Shown here: piece by piece, positions 1 to 11,256 of the stretch | Numbering within the stretch: position 1 is the stretch's first letter | Layout: every line of letters starts with the position of its first letter | Assembly: GCF_009923995.1 (NCBI RefSeq) | Contig: NZ_RFSK01000050.1 | Location: 1-44,424 of the forward strand | Length of the DNA stretch: 44,424 bases | Source of the DNA: Janthinobacterium sp. | Lineage (GTDB): Bacteria; Pseudomonadota; Gammaproteobacteria; Burkholderiales; Burkholderiaceae_D | Direction of reading: 5' to 3' | The notes under the pieces: generated by a model | What the model was told of the DNA's origin: nothing | The model's input: only the letters and a program-made list of their open reading frames with translations | The model's database searches: none | Translations under genes and position numbers: made by a program

Positions 1-2103
<2,103 letters not shown>

Positions 2104-2123
2104 ACGGCCGCGGCGGTGAACGC

Positions 2124-2152
2124 AAGGCGTGCCTCCGGGCACGCCTTTTTTT
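2124..2152 (+). terminator. Rho-independent terminator of the subtilase gene
   Basis: A perfect 10-bp stem (AAGGCGTGCC, loop TCCG, GGCACGCCTT) runs directly into seven T residues, 20 bp after the subtilase stop codon. Confidence 0.9.
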
Positions 2153-2258
2153 ATGGATGGCCCCGTTCGGGAGGAATTGCGCTTGCGCGGCCCGCATCGC
2201 CCCGGTATCTTGTCGGACAGCCATGGCTTGGTGCCCTGGCATTCTTGGGGAGTCGCGC

Positions 2259-2876
2259 GTGACCAGTTTCCGCACCAATACCGACCGCCTGCTGGAAGTG
2301 CGCCTGCAGGATGAAAAAGTGCTGGCCATCGCCGGCGCCATGGTCGCCTATACGGGCAGCATCAAGTTTGAAAAATCCCTGCTGGGCGGGGAGGGCCTGT
2401 TTGGCGCGCTCAAGCGCAAGGTGACGAACGAAGGCATGCAGGTGATGCAGGCCGCCGGCACGGGCACTGTCTTCTTCGCGCAGAATGCGGCCGAGATCAC
2501 CGTCATGGCGCTGGCCGGCGAAAAGCTGACCATCGAAAGCAGCAGCCTGCTGGCCTACGACACGAGCCTGAAGACGGGCACGACCTTTGCGGGCCTGCGC
2601 GGCGCCAGTTCGGGCCAGGGCCTGTTTTCCACCACCGTCGAAGGCCACGGCAACCTGGCCGTCATTTCGCGCGGCAACCTGATCATGCTGGAAGTGACGC
2701 CGGCCCACCCGCTGCGCGTGGACCCGGACGCCTTCGTCGGCTTCAAGGGCGATATCCGCCAGGAATTCGTCTTCGACGTCAACTGGCGCACCATGATCGG
2801 CCAGAGTTCGGGCGAATCGTACCAGCACAAATTCACGGGCCAGGGCGTGGTGTTCATCCAGCCCGCCGAACGTTAA
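2259..2876 (+). CDS. AIM24 family protein, first of three tandem copies
   Basis: AIM24/DUF124 (TIGR00266-type) beta-rich protein of 205 residues; the molecular function of bacterial members is not established. The domain fills the whole protein, with family-like stretches GAMVAYTGSIKFEKS near the N-terminus, GQGLFSTTVEGHGNLAV in the middle and SGESYQHKFTGQGVVFIQP at the C-terminus. The start is taken as GTG at 2259 because GGGGAG lies 6 bases upstream and this matches the N-terminus of the next paralogue; the longer in-frame extension is Cys/Arg-rich and unlike the family. No signal peptide or membrane segment is seen, so it is probably cytosolic. It heads an operon with the two following AIM24 genes. 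Confidence 0.85.
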   Translation: MTSFRTNTDRLLEVRLQDEKVLAIAGAMVAYTGSIKFEKSLLGGEGLFGALKRKVTNEGMQVMQAAGTGTVFFAQNAAEITVMALAGEKLTIESSSLLAYDTSLKTGTTFAGLRGASSGQGLFSTTVEGHGNLAVISRGNLIMLEVTPAHPLRVDPDAFVGFKGDIRQEFVFDVNWRTMIGQSSGESYQHKFTGQGVVFIQPAER

Positions 2877-2893
2877 ATCAGCGAGGACCCGCG

Positions 2894-3535
2894 ATGCCTG
2901 TCTATCAGCAGATCAATGAAAAGATGCTTGAGGTTAAACTCGGCAATGAAGAAGTGTTCGCCCGCAAGGGCGCCATGGTGTCCTACCAGGGCGACGTGGC
3001 GTTCAGCCGCTCCTTCCTGGCGGGCCAGGGCGTGCAAAGCCTGGCCATGCGCGCCGTCACGAACGAGGGTTATGCCCTGATGTCGGCGCGCGGCACGGGC
3101 AGCGTGTTTTACGCGCAGGGCGGCCTGTTCGTCACCATCGTCCCCGTGCGCGGCGAAACGTTTTATGTGGAAAGCGATTCCCTGCTGGCCTTCGATGCGC
3201 GCCTGACGGCCGGCACCATGTTCCTTGGCAACCAGGGCGGCGTGCAGGGCGTGGTGCGCGGCATGGCCTCGGGCCAGGGCTTGTTTACCACCACCCTGCA
3301 AGGCACGGGCGAGGTGGCGATCTTGTCGGATGGTAACGCCATCGGCTTGCCCGTCACGCCGGACGTGCCCGTGTTTGTCGACCCGCAGGCGTATATCGGC
3401 CACACGGGACAGCTGGGCTCGACCATCGTCACGGACCTGAACTGGAAAACCTTCGTCGGCCAGGCGTCGGGCGAGTCCTACCAGGTGAAGTTCACGGGCC
3501 AGGGCACGGTCTACATCCAAGCGAGCGAAAGGTAA
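2894..3535 (+). CDS. AIM24 family protein, second tandem copy
   Basis: 213-residue AIM24/DUF124 protein, clearly paralogous to the preceding gene: both carry RKGAMVSYQG/AIAGAMVAYTG-like N-termini, SGQGLFTTTLQG, and a near-identical C-terminal block (GESYQVKFTGQGTVYIQ here). ATG at 2894 is preceded by GCGAGGA. The gap to the upstream gene is 17 bp and to the downstream gene 3 bp, so the three are almost certainly co-transcribed. Soluble, no export signal. Function unknown; similarity between copies suggests local duplication, and the copies may form mixed oligomers (inference). Confidence 0.87.
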   Translation: MPVYQQINEKMLEVKLGNEEVFARKGAMVSYQGDVAFSRSFLAGQGVQSLAMRAVTNEGYALMSARGTGSVFYAQGGLFVTIVPVRGETFYVESDSLLAFDARLTAGTMFLGNQGGVQGVVRGMASGQGLFTTTLQGTGEVAILSDGNAIGLPVTPDVPVFVDPQAYIGHTGQLGSTIVTDLNWKTFVGQASGESYQVKFTGQGTVYIQASER

Positions 3536-3538
3536 GCC

Positions 3539-4276
3539 ATGACGATCTACAATCCCGATACCTTGCCGAAGAACGATAACCTGAACCGTTTTGCGTATGT
3601 CATCGACGTCAAGGAACAGATCTTCATTCGCAAGGGCAAGATGATCGCCTTCTATGGCGAGCTGCGCTTCGAAGCCATGGGCAGCAGCGTGCTCGATTTG
3701 ATCGTGCGCAATGCCTTCAATGCGCCCAAGTACGTGCACCACTTTGTCGTGGCGCAAGGCCAGGGCCAGCTCATCCTGGGCGACAACGGCAACGACCTGG
3801 CGTGCTACGACCTGGACAACGCCAACATGACCATCCGCGCGAAGAACCTGCTGGGTTTTACGAAGGATGTGATTTGCCAGGAATCGACCTTGCCCGGCTA
3901 CCTGACCATGATCGGCACCGGTAAAGTGATCGCCTCGTCGAACGGCCCCGTGCATTTCCTGGAGCTGCCTTGCCGCGTCGACGAGCAGGCCGTGCTGGGC
4001 TGGGCCGACTGCCCCAGCCCGTCCTACCACTACGATTACGCCCACGTGCAGGGCTGGGCTTCGGCTGCCGGCGCGCTGACGGGTTTCAGCCTGTCGGGCG
4101 AGGAAAAGCAGATCGACTTCACGGGCGCCGGCACGGTGCTGGTGCAGTCGTCCGAGCTGGACGTGACGGGCAGTTCCACGCTGGCCAGCCTGCTGGCCCA
4201 GTTGCCGCTGCTGGGCAAGGAAGACCTGGGCAAGCTGAGTCTTTCCGTGCAGCAGCAGATGAAACAGGAGCGCTAG
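3539..4276 (+). CDS. AIM24 family protein, third and most diverged tandem copy
   Basis: 245-residue AIM24/DUF124 protein. It keeps the family pattern (IFIRKGKMIAFYGELRFE, GTGKVIASSNGPVHFLEL, GEEKQIDFTGAGTVLVQSSE) but is longer than its neighbours. The extra length is an N-terminal lead (IYNPDTLPKNDNLNRFAYVID) and a C-terminal helix-prone tail (LASLLAQLPLLGKEDLGKLSLSVQQQMKQE). It starts 3 bp after the previous stop with the ribosome site inside that gene, which suggests translational coupling. It converges with the crotonase-fold gene on the minus strand. No catalytic motif is recognisable. Confidence 0.85.
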   Translation: MTIYNPDTLPKNDNLNRFAYVIDVKEQIFIRKGKMIAFYGELRFEAMGSSVLDLIVRNAFNAPKYVHHFVVAQGQGQLILGDNGNDLACYDLDNANMTIRAKNLLGFTKDVICQESTLPGYLTMIGTGKVIASSNGPVHFLELPCRVDEQAVLGWADCPSPSYHYDYAHVQGWASAAGALTGFSLSGEEKQIDFTGAGTVLVQSSELDVTGSSTLASLLAQLPLLGKEDLGKLSLSVQQQMKQER

Positions 4277-4292
4277 GGCTCCTGCGATGATC

Positions 4293-5093
4293 TTACGGCC
4301 GCGCCAGCCAATTGGGCGGCCGCTTTTCTAGAAAGGCGGTCACGCCTTCGTCCGCATCCTCTTCCATCATGTTGCGCGCCATCACGTCGCCCGCGTACGC
4401 ATACGCTTCGTCCAGCGGCAGCTGGCGCTGGCGGTAGAACATGGCCTTGCCATGGCGGATGGCCGTGGGGCTTTTCGCCATGATCTGCCGCGCCAGGCGC
4501 GCCACAGCGTCGTCGAGCCCCGCGTCGGCCACCGTTTCATTGACCAGGCCCCAGTCGGCGGCCGTGTCGGCGTCGATGAAGCGGCCCGTCACCAGCATGT
4601 CGAAGGCCCGCTTGGCCGACACATTGCGCGACAGGGCGACGGATGGTGTGGCGCAGAACAGGCCCACGTTGATGCCGGAGACGGCAAAGCGGGCTCCCGC
4701 GCCCGCCACGGCCAGGTCGCAGCTGGCGACCAGCTGGCAGCCGGCCGCCGTGGCGATGCCGTGCACGCGGGCAATCACGGGCACGGGCAAGGCCTGGATG
4801 GCTTGCATCACGCGCGAGCATTGCGCGAACAGGGTTTGATAATACGCAAGCTGGCGGTTGGCCTGCATCTGGCGCAGGTCGTGGCCCGCGCAAAAAGCCT
4901 TGCCTTCGGCGGCCAGCACCACGCAGCGCACGTGCGGCTGCTGCGCGATCGTATCGAACGCTTCCTGCAGCGCCGCCAGCATGGCTTCCGACAGGGCATT
5001 GAATTGCAGGGGGCGGTTCAGGCGCAGGGTGACGAGGCCGTCCTCGTCCTCGCGCAGCACGAGCGGCGCGGTGGTGTCAGGTGTTGCAGTCAT
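4293..5093 (-). CDS. Enoyl-CoA hydratase/isomerase-fold protein (ECHDC3-like), catalytic Glu pair absent
   Basis: 266-residue crotonase-superfamily protein. The CoA-binding/oxyanion-hole elements are present (FNALSEAM; FCAGHDLRQM around residues 67-76; GIATAAGCQL around 112-121). The two glutamates that act in classical enoyl-CoA hydratase (GGGCE and FGQPE) are Gln120 (AGCQL) and Gly140 (FAVSGINVG) here. The pattern resembles ECHDC3-type proteins, whose reaction is not well defined. ATG at 5093 has GGAGA upstream. Gene 43487-44263 in this window is a crotonase with both glutamates, a useful internal contrast. True hydratase activity is doubtful; an isomerase, hydrolase or acyl-CoA-binding role is possible. 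Confidence 0.88.
   Translation of the reverse strand: MTATPDTTAPLVLREDEDGLVTLRLNRPLQFNALSEAMLAALQEAFDTIAQQPHVRCVVLAAEGKAFCAGHDLRQMQANRQLAYYQTLFAQCSRVMQAIQALPVPVIARVHGIATAAGCQLVASCDLAVAGAGARFAVSGINVGLFCATPSVALSRNVSAKRAFDMLVTGRFIDADTAADWGLVNETVADAGLDDAVARLARQIMAKSPTAIRHGKAMFYRQRQLPLDEAYAYAGDVMARNMMEEDADEGVTAFLEKRPPNWLARP
4296..4327 (+). terminator. Probable terminator of the AIM24 operon, inside the 3' end of the convergent gene
   Basis: CGGCCGC at 4296-4302 pairs with GCGGCCG at 4316-4322, followed by CTTTT. It lies 20 bp after the third AIM24 stop and inside the last codons of the minus-strand crotonase gene. The T run is short, so strength is uncertain. Confidence 0.5.
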
Positions 5094-5135
5094 GCGGTCT
5101 CCAGCGGCCTGATGGCCTTGTTATGATGGAACAGC

Positions 5136-5765
5136 TTACTTGCCGGCATTGACGCTGCCGATGCCGGCGATCGATTTGTGCACGATCTTCGGCTTGCCGT
5201 AATACGTCAGTTCGCCCATGCCGCGCACGACGGCGTTCAGCTCGCCCGAGGAATACACCTTGACATTACCGATGCCGTCGAAATTGACATCGACGTTCTT
5301 CGCCAGCAAGGCCTTCGTATCGACTTCGCCCACGCCCTGCGCCTTCAGGCGCAGCCAGTCGACATTGCCATCGGCGGCCAGGCGGCCCGCGCCCTTGTAG
5401 CTGATGTCGACCCGCGGGCCATTGAGCTTGGTCAGGATCTTCTCGCCCGCGCCTTCGGCGATCAGCTTGCGCAAGGTGGGCATGGTGATGATGACCCGCG
5501 GGTCGCCTTCCGTTTTCTTGCTGTCCTTGTCCTTCAGCGAGATCTTCAGCTCGCCATCGACCACTTCCGTGATCACGTTGCCGAGGAATTTCTGGTCGCC
5601 GCGCAAGGTCAGGCTTTGTTCCTTGCCCGATTCCACTTCGATGCTGATGGGGCCGCGGATATCGATGGCATTGAAGGCGCCCACCGTGCGCGCCTGTTCG
5701 TCGGCATAGGCAGGGGAAGCGAGGGTGGCGAGGGACAGGACGGACAACAGGAACAGGTGGCGCAT
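5136..5765 (-). CDS. Periplasmic DUF2807 (putative auto-transporter adhesin, head GIN domain) protein
   Basis: 209-residue exported protein. The start is placed at ATG 5765, giving the signal peptide MRHLFLLSVLSLATLASPAYA ending in an AYA-type cleavage site, with AAGGA upstream; the longer frame to 5840 adds a non-signal N-terminus and is rejected. The mature part reads AFNAIDIRGPISIEVESGKEQSLTLRGDQKF followed by repeating beta-strand turns (VDISYKGAGRLAADGNVDWLRLKAQGVGEVDTKALLAKNVDVNFDGIGNVKVYSSGELNAVVRGMGELTYYG shortened here to its theme of G-x-G turns), typical of DUF2807. These domains form repetitive beta-folds; a specific role is unknown. Confidence 0.85.
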   Translation of the reverse strand: MRHLFLLSVLSLATLASPAYADEQARTVGAFNAIDIRGPISIEVESGKEQSLTLRGDQKFLGNVITEVVDGELKISLKDKDSKKTEGDPRVIITMPTLRKLIAEGAGEKILTKLNGPRVDISYKGAGRLAADGNVDWLRLKAQGVGEVDTKALLAKNVDVNFDGIGNVKVYSSGELNAVVRGMGELTYYGKPKIVHKSIAGIGSVNAGK

Positions 5766-5944
5766 GGCGGTTTCCTTGAGTAGTTGATCAGTGTATTCTA
5801 GGGTGGAAGCTCTCGAAAAAGGGAGAAAGTTGCGATGCACTGCACCAATCGGGGCATGCGCGGCGACACGCCGCTGCCGGCCAGCCGCGCGCCCGGCATG
5901 GCGCCGTTGGGCTATGCTATGGCGTACCGCGTCCTGGAGACTGC

Positions 5945-6502
5945 ATGAAAAATTACCACAAAGAAGACTATCCCGTCGCCGATATCCGCCGCTTCCTGGA
6001 ACCGGGGCCGGTGGTGCTGGTCAGTTCCAGCTGGAAGGGCGAGAGCGACGTCATGACCATGGCCTGGCACATGCTGATGGAATTTACGCCATCCTTGCTG
6101 GGCTGCTTCATTTCCGACGCCAATCACAGCCATGAAATGATCAAGCGCAGCATGGAATGCGTGATCAACCTGCCCACGGCCGACATGGTCGACCAGGTGG
6201 TGGCCATCGGCAATTGCAGTGGCGAAGACACGGACAAGTTCACGGCCTTCGGCCTGACGCCGCAGCCGGCCGAACTGGTGGGCGCGCCCCTGATCGCCGA
6301 GTGCTACGCCAACTTCGAATGCAAGCTGGCGCAGGTGGCGGGCAACCCGAAGGGCGGCTTCTTCATCTTCGAATGCGTGAAGGCCCACGTGGCCACGTCG
6401 CCCAAGCTGCCGGAAACCCTGCACTACCGGGGCAATGGCGAGTTCATGGTGTCGGGCAGGACCATCAGCCGCAAGAGTCTGATGAAGCCCGAAATGTTGT
6501 AG
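5945..6502 (+). CDS. Flavin reductase-like domain protein (FMN-binding split barrel)
   Basis: 185-residue soluble protein of the flavin reductase-like family. Supporting stretches are the N-terminal PGPVVLVSSSWKGESDVMTMAWHMLMEF, corresponding to the split-barrel strand and the FMN phosphate region, and CVINLPTADMVDQVVAIGNCSGEDTDKF, the conserved region used for flavin contacts. Members reduce FMN/FAD with NAD(P)H or bind FMN for an unknown redox purpose. ATG 5945 is preceded by GGAG. The stop is followed immediately by a structured intergenic repeat and a convergent gdhA, so it is likely monocistronic. The physiological partner is not evident from the neighbours. Confidence 0.82.
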   Translation: MKNYHKEDYPVADIRRFLEPGPVVLVSSSWKGESDVMTMAWHMLMEFTPSLLGCFISDANHSHEMIKRSMECVINLPTADMVDQVVAIGNCSGEDTDKFTAFGLTPQPAELVGAPLIAECYANFECKLAQVAGNPKGGFFIFECVKAHVATSPKLPETLHYRGNGEFMVSGRTISRKSLMKPEML

Positions 6503-6622
6503 GACACCTGACCAAACCTACTGCGCGTCGATATAGGCGGCCTGCGATGCTCACCGTACTTGAGTACGGTTGCGCTTCTCGGCCACCTCTCTCTTCCGCT
6601 CGCTACGGTTTTGTCAGGTGTC
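6503..6622. repeat. 120-bp intergenic element bounded by 16-bp inverted repeats
   Basis: GACACCTGACCAAACC at 6503-6518 and GGTTTTGTCAGGTGTC at 6607-6622 are inverted copies with one mismatch. Inside, ACCGTAC-TTGA-GTACGGT (6553-6570) is a perfect 7-bp stem-loop. The element exactly fills the gap between the convergent flavin reductase gene and gdhA. It resembles dispersed intergenic repeats remembered from Janthinobacterium/Massilia-type genomes, but no second copy occurs in this window. It could serve as a bidirectional 3' end or be a non-autonomous mobile element. Confidence 0.6.
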
Positions 6623-6632
6623 ATTAGGCCGC

Positions 6633-7976
<1,344 letters not shown>

Positions 7977-8028
7977 CAGAATTCCATGGAGGTAATCGGT
8001 TATTTGGGCAACTATCATCGCAGATTTC

Positions 8029-8043
8029 GCACGAAAATGGTGC
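8029..8043. promoter_or_regulatory. NtrC-like binding site upstream of gdhA
   Basis: GCACGAAAATGGTGC fits the enterobacterial NtrC pattern GCAC-N7-GTGC exactly in its arms. It lies in the gdhA upstream region and overlaps where a sigma-70 -35 element might be, which would fit repression; this is inference. Confidence 0.55.
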
Positions 8044-8294
8044 AAAAATTTGGTTGTGAGGGGTTTCTGCTACAGCATGGGGATTTTTCAAACGGATCTT
8101 CTGCCGCTGGCGCGGGAATTGGTCTGGTGCGAAAAACAACTGAATGGCACTGCCGTTGCAAGGCGCCGGGCAGCGGTGGCCGACGTCATGGCGCGCCACT
8201 GGCGTCATGACGCAATACCGACGGTTACTGCCGCATGGTGGCGCGGCACACGCAGTGGCATGCAGCGTTCGCCTCCGTACCCGCGCAGAAACGG

Positions 8295-8320
8295 CAACGC
8301 CAGCCCGCAGGCTGGCGTTG
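8295..8320 (-). terminator. 11-bp hairpin after the DUF819 gene, possible terminator
   Basis: CAACGCCAGCC and GGCTGGCGTTG form a perfect 11-bp stem with loop CGCA, 43 bp beyond the DUF819 stop. Only a short CCGTTT follows on the minus strand, so intrinsic termination would be weak. Confidence 0.5.
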
Positions 8321-8362
8321 TCGCGTGTCATGCAGCTTTCCTGGCGAACGCCAGTTCCTTGA

Positions 8363-9610
8363 TCACCCTGCCATGCCGCGCAGGATCAGGCCCGTAATGT
8401 AGGCGCCATAGGTGCCCAGCGCGTAGCCGAGCACGGCCAGCAGCACGCCGACGGGGGCCAGGGCCGGGTGGAAGGCGCTGGCGATGACGGGGGCCGAGGC
8501 GGCGCCGCCGATGTTCGCCTGCGATCCCACGGCCATGAAGAACAGGGGCGCGCGGATCAGCTTGGCGACGAGCAGCATCAGGCCGCCATGCACGGCGATC
8601 CAGATCAGGCCCAGCAGGAAGAGGAATGGCTTGTCGAGCAAGGCTTTCAAGTCCATGTGCATGCCGATGGTGGCCACCAGCACGTACAGCATGGCCGAGC
8701 CGATGGTCGAGGCGCCCGCGCCTTCCAGGCTGCGCGCCCGGGTAAAGCTGAGCAGCAAGCCGAAGGTGGTGGCCAGCACGACGATCCAGAAGAAATTCGA
8801 CGTCAGGCTGTAATCCTGCAGGCGCCATTCAGCGGGCAGGGTGCCGATCCAGCCGATGATGGGGCCGGCCAGGAAGTGCGACAGGCCCGTCACGCCCAGA
8901 CCCACGCCGAGGATGATCATGATGTCGGTCAGGGTGGCAACGCGCGCATGTTGTGCGCGGTAGCTTTCGATGCCGTCCTTGAGGGCATTGATGGCGGACA
9001 GATCCGCGCCCGTCCAGCGGTCGAAGGCGCCCGCGCGGCCGGCCAGGAACAGCAGCACGGCCGTCCAGACGTTGGCCACCAGCACGTCGACGGCGACGAA
9101 CTGGCCGAACAGGGTGGCATCCACGTCAAATACCTCCTTCATGGCCGCCTGGTTGGCGCCGCCGCCTATCCACGAGCCGGCGACAGTCGTCATGCCGCGC
9201 CAGGTGTCGCCCGCCACCGTGTCCGGGTGGATCAAACGCAAGGCCTCGAACGAGACGAGGGCGCCCAGCATGACGCCCAGTGTTCCTGTGAGAAACATGA
9301 TGATGGCCTTGGGGCCGAGACGGAGGATGCCGCCGAAATCGATGGCCACGCACAGCAGCACCAGCGCGCTGGGCAGCAGATAGTCACGCGCCACGGCGTA
9401 CAGGCCGGACGCGTTGCCGTCGATGATGCCGAAGGTATTGAGCAGCGCCGGGATCAGATAGCACATCAGCAGGGACGGGATATACGTGTAGAACTTTTTC
9501 CAGAAGCCGTCGGGGCGGGAGGCCGTCCAGAAGACGGCCCCCAGGGTCATGGCGAGCAGGCCGAGAACGACGGCGTCATTGGTGATCAGGGCAGGGGTGG
9601 CAGGTGGCAT
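8363..9610 (-). CDS. DUF819 family integral membrane protein
   Basis: 415-residue polytopic inner-membrane protein of the DUF819 family (YjcL-like), with about ten to twelve hydrophobic helices and no characterised substrate. Conserved Gly-rich stretches are MTTVAGSWIGGGANQAAMKEVF in the middle and FFMAVGSQANIGGAASAPVIASAF near the C-terminus; paired GGxAN/NIGG motifs of this kind suggest an inverted-repeat transporter architecture (inference). The start is placed at ATG 9610 (MPPATPALITNDAVV) with GGAA upstream, rather than the longer frame at 9691. Probably transcribed alone from the promoter at 9680-9708. Confidence 0.85.
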   Translation of the reverse strand: MPPATPALITNDAVVLGLLAMTLGAVFWTASRPDGFWKKFYTYIPSLLMCYLIPALLNTFGIIDGNASGLYAVARDYLLPSALVLLCVAIDFGGILRLGPKAIIMFLTGTLGVMLGALVSFEALRLIHPDTVAGDTWRGMTTVAGSWIGGGANQAAMKEVFDVDATLFGQFVAVDVLVANVWTAVLLFLAGRAGAFDRWTGADLSAINALKDGIESYRAQHARVATLTDIMIILGVGLGVTGLSHFLAGPIIGWIGTLPAEWRLQDYSLTSNFFWIVVLATTFGLLLSFTRARSLEGAGASTIGSAMLYVLVATIGMHMDLKALLDKPFLFLLGLIWIAVHGGLMLLVAKLIRAPLFFMAVGSQANIGGAASAPVIASAFHPALAPVGVLLAVLGYALGTYGAYITGLILRGMAG

Positions 9611-9679
9611 CGGGGATTCCGGTGAACGTGTCAGGGATGCCCGGGATGCCGATAGGTCACCCGGGCGCAGGGTGGCCGT

Positions 9680-9708
9680 ATCGTATAGCAATGTTGAGGC
9701 CTAAACAA
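9680..9708 (-). promoter_or_regulatory. Candidate sigma-70 promoter of the DUF819 gene
   Basis: On the minus strand TTGTTT (9703-9708) and TACGAT (9680-9685) are separated by 17 bp, about 70 bp upstream of the DUF819 start codon. Confidence 0.45.
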
Positions 9709-9793
9709 ATTATTCAGGCGCGAAGGTGCTAAATTTTTCTTGTAAAATCAAGCACTTGCGTACTGGTTTGCAGCATGGATGCCCGACTGGCGG

Positions 9794-11155
9794 TTACAAA
9801 TAGCGGGCCAGCAAGGCCTTGTCCAGCGCCCCGTCGAGTTCGATGCGCACGAAGTGGCCGCTGCCCGGGGCCACCTGGATGTCCCTGCCATCGTCGGCCA
9901 GCATGCGGGTAACGGTGATGTCGCGGTTGCCGCCAGGATGCACGGCTTCGAGGCGGTCGCCCACGGCGAAGCGGTTTTTCACGTCCACCCTGGCCCAGCC
10001 GTCCGTCACGCCCAGCACGTCGCCCACGTACTGGCTGCGGTCCGCCTCGGAGGCGCCGCGCATGTAGTTCTGGTGCGCCTGCGTGTGGTGGCGCTGGTAG
10101 AAACCATCCGTGTAGCCGCGGTTGGCCAGGCCTTGCAGCTGACCCAGCAGGCTGATATCGAAGGGGCGGCCCGCCACGGCATCGTCGATGGCCTGGCGGT
10201 AGACTTGCGCCGTGCGCGCCGCGTAGTACAGCGACTTGGTGCGGCCCTCGACCTTCAGCGAATCGACGCCGATCTTCACCAGGCGCTCGATGTGCTCGAC
10301 GGCGCGCAAGTCCTTCGAATTCATGATGTAGGTGCCGTGCTCGTCTTCGAGTATCGGCATCAGCTGACCCGGGCGCTGGGCTTCTTCAATCAGATACGGC
10401 TGGTCGGCCAGCGGGTGGCGCGGCTGCTGGTGCAGGGCGGAAAAGGCATTGTTGTCCGCTTCGGCCAGCGCCTGGTGGAACTGCAGGGGCACCACCTGCA
10501 TGGCGCCCAGGTCGCCGCTGGCGTCCTCTTCGGCATTCTTTACCTTGTAATCCCAGCGGCAGGAATTCGTGCACGTGCCCTGGTTCGGGTCGCGGTGGTT
10601 GAAATAGCCGGACAGCAGGCAGCGGCCCGAATAGGCGATGCACAGGGCGCCGTGGACGAACACTTCCAGCTCCATTTCCGGGCAGCGCTGGCGGATTTCC
10701 TCGATCTCGTCGAGCGACAGTTCGCGCGACAAAATCACCCGGGTCAGGCCCATGCGGTGCCAGAACTTCACGTCGGCCCAGTTGACGGCATTCGCCTGCA
10801 CGGACAGGTGCACGGGAATCTCGGGCCACTTGTCGCGCACCATCATGATCAGGCCCGGGTCGGCCATGATCAGGGCGTCGGGGCGCATGGCGATCACCGG
10901 CTCCATGTCGCGCAGATACGTCTTGAGCTTGGCGTTGTGGGCGAAGATATTGCTGGCGACAAAGAACTGCTTGCCGCGCGCATGCGCGCCTTCAATGCCC
11001 TCCTGCAAGGCTTGCAAGGTCGAAAAGTCGTTATTGCGCACGCGCAAACTGTAGCGCGGCTGGCCCGCGTAGACGGCGTCGGCGCCATAGTCGAAGGCGG
11101 CGTGCATCTTGGCCAGGGAACCGGCAGGCAGGAGGAGTTCGGGAGCGTGGCGCAT
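9794..11155 (-). CDS. trhP: U32 family protein TrhP (YegQ), tRNA 5-hydroxyuridine synthesis
   Basis: 453 residues, matching E. coli YegQ/TrhP. TrhP is needed for prephenate-dependent hydroxylation of U34 in certain tRNAs; although placed in peptidase family U32 it is not regarded as a classical protease. The N-terminus PELLLPAGSLAKMHAAFDYGADAVYAG and YSLRVRNNDF are typical. The four-cysteine cluster for iron-sulfur binding is visible as CIAYSGRC and, after SGYFNHRDPNQG, TCTNSCRW. ATG 11155 is chosen because it gives the family length; a TTG two codons upstream is possible. No good ribosome site is seen. Confidence 0.9.
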   Translation of the reverse strand: MRHAPELLLPAGSLAKMHAAFDYGADAVYAGQPRYSLRVRNNDFSTLQALQEGIEGAHARGKQFFVASNIFAHNAKLKTYLRDMEPVIAMRPDALIMADPGLIMMVRDKWPEIPVHLSVQANAVNWADVKFWHRMGLTRVILSRELSLDEIEEIRQRCPEMELEVFVHGALCIAYSGRCLLSGYFNHRDPNQGTCTNSCRWDYKVKNAEEDASGDLGAMQVVPLQFHQALAEADNNAFSALHQQPRHPLADQPYLIEEAQRPGQLMPILEDEHGTYIMNSKDLRAVEHIERLVKIGVDSLKVEGRTKSLYYAARTAQVYRQAIDDAVAGRPFDISLLGQLQGLANRGYTDGFYQRHHTQAHQNYMRGASEADRSQYVGDVLGVTDGWARVDVKNRFAVGDRLEAVHPGGNRDITVTRMLADDGRDIQVAPGSGHFVRIELDGALDKALLARYL

Positions 11156-11256
11156 GGGCAATGGGCAAAGCCGGCGATTTTATGCCGGCAGCGGCGGCGG
11201 CGCCTTGCCCAAGGTCAAGGATTTACGTATTGGCGCCGATGCCGGCCCGTACGGCC

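Larger units (their letters stand above)
7977..8362. other. Intergenic region between gdhA and the DUF819 gene
   Basis: 386 bp with no convincing gene. It holds the gdhA promoter region with the NtrC-like site, a perfect 12-bp palindrome GCGTCATGACGC at 8202-8213 with a second CGTCATG at 8184-8190, and a strong hairpin at 8295-8320. A plus-strand frame across 8050-8397 has no family-like features and no ribosome site. Confidence 0.6.

Noticed and set aside
8050..8397. Possible small plus-strand gene between gdhA and the DUF819 gene
   Set aside because: No ribosome site, no family-like composition, and it crosses the hairpin and the end of the DUF819 gene.
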